From Aeromicrobium yanjiei (lineage in GTDB: Bacteria; Actinomycetota; Actinomycetes; Propionibacteriales; Nocardioidaceae): a stretch of DNA of 64,000 nt. Position numbers and translations under genes: made by a program. Under the pieces are notes generated by a model that saw nothing but the letters and a program-made list of their open reading frames with translations, was not told where the DNA came from and made no database searches. The DNA lies in NCBI RefSeq assembly GCF_009649075.1, contig NZ_CP045737.1, forward strand, positions 2,914,001 to 2,978,000. Reading direction: 5' to 3'. Each line of letters starts with the position of its first letter. The stretch's first letter is position 1. This document shows, piece after piece, positions 27,885-38,194 of this stretch.

Positions 27885-30800
27885 GAGGTCGCCACGAGCG
27901 ACAGGTCCATGCTGGCGCTCGGGGTCGCCCGATAGTTCGAGTGCACCTCGACCGCGATGCTGTTGGCGCCGTCCTTCAGGACGCTGACCGGCACGTCGAT
28001 CGTCACCGGGGCGGCCAGCGCCGACGCGGTCGACACTGCCGTCGTGGCGTACGTCGTGCGCGTCAGCGCGCCGACGGGCAGGTTGGACCGCCCCACCTCG
28101 ACGCCGTTGACGTGGATCGCGACTCCGTCGTCCGCGCGGGTCACCAGCGTGAGCTTCTTGACCGCGGACGCGTCGGGCACCGCGAACGAGCGCCGGTAGT
28201 ACGACGTGAGCGCCCGCGTGCCCCCGGCGGCGACGTCGATGTTCGTCATGATCGGACCCGACGTGCCCCAGCCGAGGGGGGCCGCGCCGGTCCGCCACCC
28301 GCTCGTGGCCGCCTCGGACGTCGTCCAGCCCGCCGGGACCGTGGCCGCGTTGTCGAAGAGGTACGACCACGTCGACCCGGCCGGGACGAGAGGTGTCGAC
28401 GTCGCCTCCGCGCCCGGCGCCTGGTTGCCCGCCTCGGCGACGAGCGACATGTCCATGCTCGAGCTCGGCGTCGACTTGTACATCGAGTGGACCTCGACGC
28501 CGATCGTGTTGGAGCCCGTACGCAGTGCCGACACCGGGACCGTGAAGGTGACCGGATTGGCCACGGCGGTCGCGGTCGACGGCGCGGACAGGGCGTACGT
28601 GCTCGCGCTGAGTGCGCCGGCCGGGAGGTTCGACCGTCCCACCTCGACACCGTTGACGTGGACCGCGACGGCGTCGTCGGCCCGCGTCGTCAGCGTGACG
28701 GTCCCGAAGGTGCTGCCCGGCGCGATCGTGAACTTCTTGCGGTAGTACGACGTCACGGGGCGGGTCTGGCCCGCGGGGACGTCGACGTTGGTCGCGAGCG
28801 GGCCCGTGCCCCAGCCGAGGGGTGCGGCTCCCGTGCTCCATGCGGAGTCGTCGAAGAACGACCGGTTCCAGTCGCTGCCGACCGCGCTCGGGTCGACGCG
28901 GTAGGCCCACGTGGAGCCTGTGGGCACCAGGGTCGTGGTGACGGGTGCGACCGCCGCGGAGACGACTGCGGTGGACGCCGAGCGGTTGCCCCAGCTGTCC
29001 GCGGCCCGGACCGCGTAGCGATCGGCCTCGGTCGCGCCCGGGACCGTGACGCGCGTGGAGGTGCTGGTCGCCACGACCCGGTCGTTGCGCAGCACCTCGT
29101 ACGTGACGCCGGACGTCGAGCTCGCGCTCCAGCTCACGGTCGCGGAGCTGCCGCTGCGCGCCACCGTGAGCCCACCCGGCCGGCCGGGCGCGGTGCTCGG
29201 CCTCGGGGCGTAGCGCACGAAGCCGCCGATCCACTGGTTGGCGCCGTTCTCCTTGACCGACGACGTGATCGAGCCGCCGGCCCAGAGCGTGCCGTCGCTC
29301 GCGACCTTCAGCGCCCAGGCGCCGAGACCGTTGCGCGCGCGCATCTCGGGTGTGAACTCCATCGCGAAGTCACCGGTCTGCTCGTCCCACGCGCCCACGT
29401 AGTAGGTCTTGTCTGCCTGCGTCCAGGTGATGTTGGTCGAGCCGGGGCTCGTGGTGTCGTACGCCGCGGTGTCCGAGTAGTTCCAGTGCTCGCAGTGGCA
29501 CCCGCCGTAGACGACCCCGTTGCCGCCCGTGATGGCCTGCAGATCACCACCTGCCTTGGTGATGTGGGTGTTCTCCAGCGCGAAGGTCGAGGTGTCGTAG
29601 GAGAACATGCTGTGCTGGGAGCCGCCCAGCCAGACCTTGCTGCCGACCTGCTGCACCGCCTGCTGGTAGCGGGCCGAGCCCTTGGTGCTGAACGTGGGCT
29701 GCCAGGCGGCGGTCCTGTTGCCGCCCGCCGCGGTGCTGATCGCGGCGGCCCGGTCCGCAGGCTGGGCGCCGTCCTTCATCGTGGTGAAGTAGCCAGCGAA
29801 GTAGACCGTCGACTTGTCGTCGCTGACGTCCAGCGCCGTCCCGGTGCCGTTGAAACCGGGGTTCCAGCCGTTGTCCGCGGTGCCGGTCGACAGGGCGATG
29901 CGGCCGCCGTTCTTGGCGTAGCGCTCCGTCGTCCCGGCCTTGATGAAGTGCGTGAACGCACCGGTGAGGTAGAGGTAGGTGCCGTCGGTGTCGAGGCCAC
30001 GCACCGACACCTTGCCACCCGACATGCGGTTCTCCAGGTTGGTCGCCCACGAGGTGTCGAGCGCACCCGTCGTGGGGTTCAGGACGACGAGGCCGCTGCG
30101 GGCCGTGCCCGCGACCTGCGTGAACTCCCCGCCGACCGCGAGCCTGCCGTCCGGCAGCGCGGCGAGCGACTTGACCATGCTGTTGAGCCGAGGGGTGAAC
30201 GACCTGATGAACTCCCCCGTCTTGACGTCGAAGGCGGCGAGGTACGGCTGGGCCACGCGGTCGTTCCCGGTCGCCGTGGCCCCCTTGAGGACGGTCGTGA
30301 AGTTGCCGCCGACGTACATCGTGCCGCCGATCTGGGCGAACGCCTGCACCTCGGTCGCGTTCTCGGTCGTGCCGCCGTTGCCCAGGCCCGTGACACCCCA
30401 CGTCGTGGTGAGCGAGCCGTTCTTGGGGACCGCGCGGATGGTCTGTGCGGGCGTGCCCGCGGCGGGGATCTCGGTGAACGTCAGGTCGCTGCTGCGCAGC
30501 TTGGGCCGGATGAAGACCTGGCTGAACGGCGTGCCGTACGCGCCGCCGGACGCCTTGGAGTAGATGTAGCTGCCGGCCGCGGTCGAGCCGATGCCGTTCT
30601 GGCCGAAGCTGAAGCCGCGCACGTAGCCGTTCCTGGCGTTCTCGTGCGTCCACAGCCGCTTGTAGGCCGTGTCGGCGCCGAACTCGTACGTCGTGGTGTT
30701 GGAGATGGACGAGCCACCGATCGTGACCGTCGCGAGGGGGAAACCGGCCCCCAGCGCCCAGCTCCACCTGTCGCGGGAGCCGGCCCGGTACGACCATCGC

Positions 30801-31300
30801 GTCTCCTGCCAGCTGGTGCCGTCCTGGTTGACCGCGCGGCGGACCCGCACCCCGCTGCCGTATGCGGGGTCGTCGAACCGTTTGCCGCCGAGCAGCCCGT
30901 TGATGACGGTCGAGTCGAGCTGACGGGGGGCGAAGGCGGCCTGGCCCGTGACCGTGCCGGCGACCTCGGCCGGGGTGCCCTTGCCGTTGTAGTTGTAGGT
31001 CCAGTTCTCGCGGCCGCGGCCGATGAGCGCCCAGCCACCGCCGTCCGTGCTCTGGTCGCAGTAGATCTGCGTCGGGACCTGCAGCTGCGGGGTGAGGATC
31101 CAGTAGACGCCGTCCGGTGCAGCACTGTCGAGCTGCTTGACCTCCCAGCACGAGGCCGCGGCGGTCGAGGGCGACAGGCCGTCGACCGGGGTCGCGGCCC
31201 CGGCCGGGGAGCTGAGACCGGCGAGGCCGGACACGACCAGCACCGGCAGGAGGGCAGCCAGCAGGGCCGCACGGAGGGGGCGGTGGGAGAACGCGCTCAC
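27881..31300 (-). CDS. Large secreted surface protein: fibrinogen-like, propeller, FN3 and two jelly-roll domains
   Basis: A 1139-residue exported protein. In order: a signal peptide (about 1-36, ending AGA); a fibrinogen-C-like domain with YCDQSTDGGGWALIGRG (about 45-280); a propeller with repeated VGGNFT, VGGEFTQV and TGAFTHF blades (about 320-690); a fibronectin III domain (about 700-785); and two homologous domains of about 160 residues rich in VHVNGVEVGRSNLP. No LPXTG or C-terminal helix is seen. GTG at 31300 is the start. It heads the polymerase/flippase operon, suggesting an adhesin or matrix protein. Confidence 0.85.
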   Translation of the reverse strand: MSAFSHRPLRAALLAALLPVLVVSGLAGLSSPAGAATPVDGLSPSTAAASCWEVKQLDSAAPDGVYWILTPQLQVPTQIYCDQSTDGGGWALIGRGRENWTYNYNGKGTPAEVAGTVTGQAAFAPRQLDSTVINGLLGGKRFDDPAYGSGVRVRRAVNQDGTSWQETRWSYRAGSRDRWSWALGAGFPLATVTIGGSSISNTTTYEFGADTAYKRLWTHENARNGYVRGFSFGQNGIGSTAAGSYIYSKASGGAYGTPFSQVFIRPKLRSSDLTFTEIPAAGTPAQTIRAVPKNGSLTTTWGVTGLGNGGTTENATEVQAFAQIGGTMYVGGNFTTVLKGATATGNDRVAQPYLAAFDVKTGEFIRSFTPRLNSMVKSLAALPDGRLAVGGEFTQVAGTARSGLVVLNPTTGALDTSWATNLENRMSGGKVSVRGLDTDGTYLYLTGAFTHFIKAGTTERYAKNGGRIALSTGTADNGWNPGFNGTGTALDVSDDKSTVYFAGYFTTMKDGAQPADRAAAISTAAGGNRTAAWQPTFSTKGSARYQQAVQQVGSKVWLGGSQHSMFSYDTSTFALENTHITKAGGDLQAITGGNGVVYGGCHCEHWNYSDTAAYDTTSPGSTNITWTQADKTYYVGAWDEQTGDFAMEFTPEMRARNGLGAWALKVASDGTLWAGGSITSSVKENGANQWIGGFVRYAPRPSTAPGRPGGLTVARSGSSATVSWSASSTSGVTYEVLRNDRVVATSTSTRVTVPGATEADRYAVRAADSWGNRSASTAVVSAAVAPVTTTLVPTGSTWAYRVDPSAVGSDWNRSFFDDSAWSTGAAPLGWGTGPLATNVDVPAGQTRPVTSYYRKKFTIAPGSTFGTVTLTTRADDAVAVHVNGVEVGRSNLPAGALSASTYALSAPSTATAVANPVTFTVPVSALRTGSNTIGVEVHSMYKSTPSSSMDMSLVAEAGNQAPGAEATSTPLVPAGSTWSYLFDNAATVPAGWTTSEAATSGWRTGAAPLGWGTSGPIMTNIDVAAGGTRALTSYYRRSFAVPDASAVKKLTLVTRADDGVAIHVNGVEVGRSNLPVGALTRTTYATTAVSTASALAAPVTIDVPVSVLKDGANSIAVEVHSNYRATPSASMDLSLVATS
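27892..28935. repeat. Tandem duplication inside the surface-protein gene
   Basis: Two adjacent copies of roughly 0.5 kb (about 27892-28395 and 28435-28935) encode the two C-terminal domains. Matching landmarks include the SMDLSLVA and SMDMSLVA ends and two identical VHVNGVEVGRSNLP stretches. Limits are approximate. Confidence 0.75.
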
Positions 31301-31392
31301 GGTGGATCCTCGGGATGTCGGAACCGGGCGCGACGAGACACCGCACCCTTCTACGAGGAAAGAGTCACCACACGCCCCATCATGACGTCGTG

Positions 31393-31410
31393 CCGGCACC
31401 CGATTGCCGG
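31393..31410 (-). terminator. Small hairpin downstream of the DUF779 gene
   Basis: CCGGCA-N6-TGCCGG starts 10 bp past the DUF779 stop codon. It is an exact but short stem, so the terminator role is tentative. Confidence 0.35.
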
Positions 31411-31420
31411 AACGCCGGGG

Positions 31421-31827
31421 TCATCGGGCTGGTTCGGCGGCGAGCAGCCGGGCCTCCTCCTCGGTGAAGATGCGCGAGCGGATGATGAACCGGTTGCCCG
31501 TGGGGCCCTCGATCGAGAACCCCGCGCCCCGTCCCGGCACGACGTCGATCGTGATGTGGGTGTGGGACCAGTACGCGAACTGCTCGCGCGAGATCCACAC
31601 CGGCGCGACCTCGGGCGCCCCGTACTCCAGGTCCCCGAGATGGACGTCCTGGTGGCCGGTGAGGAACGTGCCCTCGGTGAAGCACATGGGGGCCGACCCG
31701 TCGCAGCACCCGCCGGACTGGTGGAACATCAGCGGCTTGTCGTGCGAGGCCCGAAGGCCGCGGAGCAGCTCCGCAGCCTTCGGGGTCAGCGCGACCCGCT
31801 CGACCGATGAGGGGTCGAGCGGAGACA

Positions 31828-31828
<1 letters not shown>
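31421..31828 (-). CDS. DUF779 family protein (aldehyde dehydrogenase partner)
   Basis: A 135-residue soluble protein with HQSGGCCDGSAPMCF (conserved adjacent cysteines) and QFAYWSHTHITIDVVPGRGAGFSIE, matching DUF779. The family is regularly encoded directly after ExaC/AldA-type aldehyde dehydrogenases, as here, where the genes overlap by one base (TGATG). The cysteine/histidine set suggests metal or thiol chemistry; no function is established to my knowledge. Confidence 0.9.
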
Positions 31829-33351
<1,523 letters not shown>

Positions 33352-33375
33352 GCGTAACTCCTTGGCTCGGGGATC

Positions 33376-33389
33376 GTGACGCTAGTCAC
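33376..33389. promoter_or_regulatory. CRP/GlxR-like box upstream of aldehyde dehydrogenase
   Basis: GTGA-N6-TCAC, an exact inverted repeat, lies 24 bp upstream of the dehydrogenase ATG. It matches the half-sites of the CRP-family consensus TGTGA-N6-TCACA apart from one outer base. A second such box lies before the regulator gene (34745-34758). Confidence 0.6.
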
Positions 33390-33393
33390 AGCC

Positions 33394-33415
33394 CCGTTGC
33401 AGCGCCGTTGCAGCG
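33394..33415. promoter_or_regulatory. Tandem 11-mer upstream of aldehyde dehydrogenase
   Basis: Two perfect adjacent copies of CCGTTGCAGCG (33394-33404 and 33405-33415), directly next to the CRP-like box. The one-helical-turn spacing suggests an activator site, possibly for the neighbouring GAF regulator. Confidence 0.5.
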
Positions 33416-33436
33416 GCCTGGGATGTCGACGGGCCG

Positions 33437-34723
33437 TCAGCCGAGCTCGTCGTCGAGCCTCGCCACGTGGCCCGCGACCTGCGCACCGCGCGGCGACGTG
33501 GGGGGCAGGATCGACAGGACCCGTTCCCAGATCTCGAAGTCGTCGCGCCCGTGATCGGTGTCGGCGAACGACAGCAGCGCATCGGCGTCGTCGGAGGCGA
33601 GCAGGCACGACCTGACGCGCATGTGCAGCTCGTCGCGCAGCCGCTCGACCCCCGGCGCCGTGGACGCGGGCAGCACCGGCCCGCGGTAGCGCGCGACGGC
33701 CCGGCGCAGGCGACCGGCCACCAGGTCGTCCCTGACCTGCGCGACGTCGGTGACGATGCCGCCGTCGACGCGGTAGGGCCGCGACAGCAGGCCGACGGGT
33801 CCCAGCACACCGCGGAGCCGGGACAGCTCCGCCCGGACCGTCACGGGCGCCTGGTCGTCGTCGTTGAGGGCGACGGCGAGCTCGGCGGTGGTCAGCCCGT
33901 CCTGCGAGTCCGCGAGCAGCAGGATGATCTCGCTGTGCCGCAGGCTCAGTCGCGTCGTCGTGGTGTCGTGGCGCAGGGTCGCTCCGTGGACTCCCAGCAC
34001 CTCGAGGGCCGGGGCCGGCCGCCCGTGCCTCGTGACGGACGTACGCCGCGGTGGGCTCAGCCGCTCGATCCGCAGCTCGGCCTCGACCGCCGCGACCGTC
34101 GCTCGGACGAGCGACAGGCTCTGGGGCGACACGACCTCGACGCCGCCGGTGAGGTCGAGGACGCCGAGGATCGCACCGGTGTCGGGGTCGTGGATCGGCG
34201 CCGCCGAGCAGCTCCACGGGGTGACCTGCCGCGCGAGGTGCTCGGGGCCGAAGATCTGCACCGGCCGGTCGAGGGCCAGCGCCGTCCCGGGGGCGTTGGT
34301 GCCGACGCTCGACTCGCTCCAGTCCGCGCCGGGCAGGAAGTGCATGGCCTCGGCCCTCCCCCTGAGGGCCGCATCTCCCTCGACCCACAACAGCTGCCCC
34401 GCGGCGTCGCTCACCGCGACCAGGAGACCTGCGTCCGCGGCGCTCTCGACCAGGAGCTCGCGGATCACCGGCATGCCCGCAGCGAGCGGGTGGGAGTCGC
34501 GGATGCTCGCGAGCGCGGCGTCGTCGAGGCGGATGGCCGCGAGCACCTGCTCGGGGTCGAGCCCGTTGCGGACGCTGCGACGCCACGACTCGAGCACCAG
34601 ACCGCGAAGGGCGGGATCGCCTCGGCCCGACGCCACGAACGTGTCGTGCGCGGCGTTGAGATACCTCGACAGGGTGACCGGGTCGGCTCCCGGTGGCATC
34701 GCGAGGTCGTTGGTCCGACCCAT
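33437..34723 (-). CDS. AcoR-like GAF-domain regulator with winged-helix output
   Basis: A 428-residue regulator. The N-terminal part (about 15-215) is the AcoR sensor type, with LVLESWRRS and a GAF region containing WSESSVGTNAPGTAL. The sigma-54 AAA+ domain of classic AcoR is absent; the C terminus (about 255-428) resembles a SARP/OmpR-like winged helix with helical repeats (LTTAELAVALN, TVRAELSRLRGVLG). It probably controls the adjacent aldehyde dehydrogenase. A leaderless-type -10 and a CRP-like box precede it. Confidence 0.82.
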   Translation of the reverse strand: MGRTNDLAMPPGADPVTLSRYLNAAHDTFVASGRGDPALRGLVLESWRRSVRNGLDPEQVLAAIRLDDAALASIRDSHPLAAGMPVIRELLVESAADAGLLVAVSDAAGQLLWVEGDAALRGRAEAMHFLPGADWSESSVGTNAPGTALALDRPVQIFGPEHLARQVTPWSCSAAPIHDPDTGAILGVLDLTGGVEVVSPQSLSLVRATVAAVEAELRIERLSPPRRTSVTRHGRPAPALEVLGVHGATLRHDTTTTRLSLRHSEIILLLADSQDGLTTAELAVALNDDDQAPVTVRAELSRLRGVLGPVGLLSRPYRVDGGIVTDVAQVRDDLVAGRLRRAVARYRGPVLPASTAPGVERLRDELHMRVRSCLLASDDADALLSFADTDHGRDDFEIWERVLSILPPTSPRGAQVAGHVARLDDELG

Positions 34724-34729
34724 CCTCGG

Positions 34730-34735
34730 AGTCTA
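34730..34735 (-). promoter_or_regulatory. Predicted -10 element, leaderless promoter
   Basis: TAGACT on the minus strand, 6 nt before the ATG at 34723. Confidence 0.6.
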
Positions 34736-34744
34736 CGTCTCGAC

Positions 34745-34758
34745 GTGACCTGCGTCAC
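34745..34758. promoter_or_regulatory. CRP/GlxR-like box upstream of the GAF regulator
   Basis: GTGA-N6-TCAC, centred about 28 bp upstream of the predicted transcription start, so it overlaps the -35 area and would be expected to repress. It is the same motif as at 33376-33389. Confidence 0.6.
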
Positions 34759-34790
34759 GCCGATCGCCGTGCGGGCCTCCCGAGCCGGGA

Positions 34791-35546
34791 TCAGGGCAGG
34801 TCGTCGAGGCTCCAGTCGACGTCCTCGCGGACGATCCGCGCGGGCGAGCCCGCCGCGACCGTGTGCGGTGGCACCTTCTGGCCACGCACCATGCTTCGCA
34901 TCCCGACGACCGCCCCGTCGCCGATCTCGACGTGGCCGGTCACGACCGCGTCGCGGCACAGCCACACGTGCCGGCCGAGGCGGATGTGTGCCCCGTACGG
35001 ATTGATCCGCTCGCCCGTCCGGCGGTCCTCGAGGCGGTGCATGTCGTCGGTCGCGATGTACACGTCGGCGGCCCAGAGCTGATCGGGCTCCGCGACGATG
35101 CTCCCGCCGTTGCGGGCGTCCACGATCGCGCTGCGCGTCGCGACGAGCGGGCCGTGCAGGACGATCTGCGAGCCCGCTCCGCAGTAGAGCTCCCCCGCCG
35201 TGAGCGCACACTCGCGCCCGATGAAGACCGTCGCGCCGTCGCCGCCGACGAGCAGCGAGGTGAGCCACTCCAGGTGCGAGCCGACCGCGACCAGCACGTC
35301 CCGCACGGGGAACAGCTGCAGCGACGCCAGGACGTGGTCGGGCAGCGAGGCGCCGTCAGCCAGGTAGAGGGCGTTGCCGCAGTCGTGCCACCAGTCGGGC
35401 ATCGCGTCGGTCGCGAGGTGCCAGGTCGTCCCGTCGAGGGCCGGGGCGTCGGCGCCGGCCGCCCGCAGGCGGTCTCGGTGCTCGACGGACAGGGTCGGGC
35501 GGGGGCTCAGGTCCACCGCGACATCATCGCGTCCGCCACGGTCCAC
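34791..35546 (-). CDS. Hexapeptide-repeat acyltransferase-like protein
   Basis: A 251-residue protein. The N-terminal half has VFIGREC and YCGAGSQIVLHGPL segments and the C-terminal half has left-handed beta-helix repeats ending HTVAAGSPARIVRED, as in maltose/galactoside-type acetyltransferases and other LbH proteins. The substrate is unknown. It starts at GTG 35546, with in-frame GTG codons slightly downstream as alternatives. It follows the ABC permease by 21 bp on the same strand but shows no functional link to it. Confidence 0.75.
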   Translation of the reverse strand: MDRGGRDDVAVDLSPRPTLSVEHRDRLRAAGADAPALDGTTWHLATDAMPDWWHDCGNALYLADGASLPDHVLASLQLFPVRDVLVAVGSHLEWLTSLLVGGDGATVFIGRECALTAGELYCGAGSQIVLHGPLVATRSAIVDARNGGSIVAEPDQLWAADVYIATDDMHRLEDRRTGERINPYGAHIRLGRHVWLCRDAVVTGHVEIGDGAVVGMRSMVRGQKVPPHTVAAGSPARIVREDVDWSLDDLP

Positions 35547-35567
35547 CCTGTCGTCGGGGCGGCACGC

Positions 35568-36386
35568 TCAGGCGTCGCGCCGCACGAACAGCGTGTACGC
35601 GAGAGCGATCAGGGCGGCCACGAACACCCCCATGACGATCCCTCCACCGAGCGCGCCGAACGGCTCGGCACCGAGGGCGCGCTGCACGAAGTCGTCGACC
35701 GACGACTGGACGTACATCTGGCTGCCGGCGTCGTACGGGAGGTACTTGAGGATCGCGGTGATGCCTCCCGAGCCGCGCGGATCGGCCGAGTTGGTCTTGA
35801 TGATGACCACGATGCTCTGGACGATGAACTCCAGCAGGCTCGGCACCAGCATCAGCAGGGCAACCGCCGCGGTCTGGTTGCGCACGATCGCGGCGTACGC
35901 CAGGCCCGACAGGGCGAACAGCGCGGTGTACAGCACGATCCCGGCGCTCGTCTCGACGAAGGCCCCACTGCGGGGCATGTCGAGCCCGTAGACCGCGATG
36001 CACAGCAGCCCGATCAGCACGCACAGCACCGCCGTCACCGCGGCGATCACGGCGGTCGAGATCACCTTGGCCCAGAACACGTGCGTGCGGTTCGGGATCG
36101 CCGTGAGGGTTGCGCGGATCATGCCGTGCCGGTACTCGTGACCGGTCGAGAACACCCCCAGCAGGCCCACGACGTACGCCATCAGCAGCGGGGCACCGGT
36201 CGAGCCGCCGATCGTCGCCAGCACCTGGAAGGTCTCGTCACCGCCGGCGAACGACGTGGAGCGGTCGAGCGACCAGGCGATCAGCACCGCGAAGACCACC
36301 TGCAGCGCGAGTGCGATGCCGATCAGCCAGTACGTCGACCGGATCGTCCGCAGGCGCACGTACTCATAGCGCAGGGCGTCCATCAT
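35568..36386 (-). CDS. ABC-2 type exporter permease
   Basis: A 272-residue membrane protein with six predicted helices and the EYRHGMIRATLTAIPNRTHVFWAKV segment typical of ABC-2 permeases paired with small ATPases. It overlaps the ATPase gene by 4 bp, so the two form one exporter. The substrate is unknown; relatives are annotated as antibiotic-resistance, lantibiotic-immunity or generic exporters. Confidence 0.87.
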   Translation of the reverse strand: MMDALRYEYVRLRTIRSTYWLIGIALALQVVFAVLIAWSLDRSTSFAGGDETFQVLATIGGSTGAPLLMAYVVGLLGVFSTGHEYRHGMIRATLTAIPNRTHVFWAKVISTAVIAAVTAVLCVLIGLLCIAVYGLDMPRSGAFVETSAGIVLYTALFALSGLAYAAIVRNQTAAVALLMLVPSLLEFIVQSIVVIIKTNSADPRGSGGITAILKYLPYDAGSQMYVQSSVDDFVQRALGAEPFGALGGGIVMGVFVAALIALAYTLFVRRDA

Positions 36387-37300
36387 GACGGCTCCCCCTG
36401 GGTCCCGCGGAACTCCTCGGACAGGCCGGTGGCCTCGAGGAAGGCCTCCTCGAGCGTCGCCTGCCGGGTCGTGAGCTGGTGGACGCGTGCACCCACGGCC
36501 TGCGCCGCATCGCCGACCTGCTCGGCCGAGACGCCCCGGACCACGAGATCGTCCCCCTCGGGGGCGATCGTGGCGCCCAACGCGTCCAGGGCCGGGCGCA
36601 GCAGCGCTGCGTCGGGCGTCCGCACCGTCACCGAGCCGAGGCGGCTGTGCGACACGAAGTCCTGCACCGGGCCGTTCGCGAGCATCCGGCCCCGCCCGAT
36701 CACGACCAGCTGGTCGGCCAGCATCCCCATCTCCTGCAGCAGGTGGCTGGACACGAACACCGAGCGGCCCTCGGCGGCGAGCGACTGGAGCAGGTGGCGC
36801 AGCCAGGTGATGCCCTGCGGGTCCAGCCCGTTGCTCGGCTCGTCCAGGATCAGGGTGTCCGGATCGCCGAGCAGCGCCGCTGCGATGCCCAGCCGTTGCC
36901 CCATCCCGAGGCTGAACTTGCCCGGCTTGCCGCGGGTGACGCCGGTCAGGCCGACCATCTCGATGACCTCGTCGACCCGGCTGTCGGGGATGCGGTTGGG
37001 CGCCGCGAGCATCCGCAGGTGGTTGCGCGCCGATCGGGTGGGATGGAACGGCTTGGCCTCCAGCAGCGTCCCGACGTGCCGCATCGGGTGGTCCAGCTCG
37101 CCGAAGGTCAGGCCGTCGTACGTCGTGGTCCCCTCACCCCGGTCCAGCCCCAGCATGAGCCGCATCGTGGTGGACTTGCCCGAGCCGTTCGGCCCGAGGA
37201 ATCCGGTGACGCTGCCGGGCCGCACCGTGAACGACAGGTCGTGCACCGCCCGGTTGCTCCCGTACGCCTTGCCGAGCGAGCGTGCCTCGATGAGTGCCAT
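36383..37300 (-). CDS. ABC exporter ATP-binding protein
   Basis: A 305-residue ATPase. Walker A is GPNGSGKST (about 38-46), the signature region reads [12 protein letters not shown] (a common variant of LSGGQ in this exporter class), and Walker B is [14 protein letters not shown]-terminal extension of about 85 residues follows the nucleotide-binding domain. It is the first gene of the exporter operon and is divergent from tryptophan 2,3-dioxygenase with a 42-bp gap. Confidence 0.92.
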   Translation of the reverse strand: MALIEARSLGKAYGSNRAVHDLSFTVRPGSVTGFLGPNGSGKSTTMRLMLGLDRGEGTTTYDGLTFGELDHPMRHVGTLLEAKPFHPTRSARNHLRMLAAPNRIPDSRVDEVIEMVGLTGVTRGKPGKFSLGMGQRLGIAAALLGDPDTLILDEPSNGLDPQGITWLRHLLQSLAAEGRSVFVSSHLLQEMGMLADQLVVIGRGRMLANGPVQDFVSHSRLGSVTVRTPDAALLRPALDALGATIAPEGDDLVVRGVSAEQVGDAAQAVGARVHQLTTRQATLEEAFLEATGLSEEFRGTQGEPS

Positions 37301-37330
37301 CCGCTCACCCTGCCACGAACCGGCACCGCC

Positions 37331-37336
37331 TACCGT
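37331..37336 (+). promoter_or_regulatory. Predicted -10 element, leaderless promoter
   Basis: TACCGT, 6 nt before the ATG at 37343. Confidence 0.6.
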
Positions 37337-37342
37337 TCAGAC

Positions 37343-38179
37343 ATGGACCCCACATTTCGACCCATCGAGGACGAGGTCACCACCGACCTCCGCGGCGAGA
37401 TGACCTACGCCGGCTATCTCCAGCTGCCGACCCTGCTGTCGGCCCAGCGTCCCGTCTCGGACCACCACGACGAGATGCTGTTCATCGTCCAGCACCAGGT
37501 GACCGAGCTGTGGCTCAAGCAGCTGATCCATGAGCTGCGCTCCGCGATCGCCCTGCTGGCGGAGGACGAGCTGTCCCCCGCGCTCAAGCGGCTGGCACGC
37601 GTCAAGGCGATCCAGCGCCAGATGTTCGAGCAGTGGTCGGTGCTCGAGACGCTGACCCCCGTGGAGTACGTGCAGTTCCGCGACTCGCTCGGCAAGGCGT
37701 CGGGGTTCCAGTCACCCCAGTACCGCACCGTCGAGTTCCTGCTCGGCAACAAGAACCCGCAGATGATCGACGTCTTCGCGCACGATCCCGAGCTGCGCGC
37801 CGGGCTGCAGGCGGACCTGGAGTCGCCGAGCCTCTACGACGCGTTCCTGCACTATCTCCGCCGCCACGGCCACGACGTGCCGGCCACCGTCCTCGACCGG
37901 GACCTCACCCAGCCGTACGCCGCGGACCCGGGCGTCGTCGAGGTGTTCCGCCGGGTCTACGCCGACCCGCAGGCCCACTGGGACGCGTACGAGATGTGCG
38001 AGGAGCTGGTCGACGTCGAGGAGAGCTTCCAGCTCTGGCGGTTCCGCCACCTCAAGACCGTCGAGCGCATCATCGGGTTCAAGCGCGGCACCGGTGGGTC
38101 TTCCGGCGTCCACTTCCTGCAGAAGGCGCTCGAGCTCACGTTCTTCCCCGAGCTCCGCGACGTCCGCACCCACCTCTGA
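37343..38179 (+). CDS. kynA: Tryptophan 2,3-dioxygenase
   Basis: A 278-residue heme enzyme that opens the indole ring of L-tryptophan to N-formylkynurenine. [38 protein letters not shown] (with the distal histidine region), [16 protein letters not shown] and [11 protein letters not shown] are family landmarks. The ATG at 37343 is much shorter than the open frame and fits both the family start and a leaderless promoter. No other kynurenine-pathway gene is adjacent. Confidence 0.95.
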   Translation: MDPTFRPIEDEVTTDLRGEMTYAGYLQLPTLLSAQRPVSDHHDEMLFIVQHQVTELWLKQLIHELRSAIALLAEDELSPALKRLARVKAIQRQMFEQWSVLETLTPVEYVQFRDSLGKASGFQSPQYRTVEFLLGNKNPQMIDVFAHDPELRAGLQADLESPSLYDAFLHYLRRHGHDVPATVLDRDLTQPYAADPGVVEVFRRVYADPQAHWDAYEMCEELVDVEESFQLWRFRHLKTVERIIGFKRGTGGSSGVHFLQKALELTFFPELRDVRTHL

Positions 38180-38194
38180 CCCGCGGGTGGCCTC

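Noticed and set aside
16199..31300. Biosynthetic gene cluster for a small-molecule natural product
   Set aside because: Wzx, Wzy, Wzz and priming transferase indicate polymer assembly; the single acyl-CoA synthetase has its own promoter and no partner synthases.
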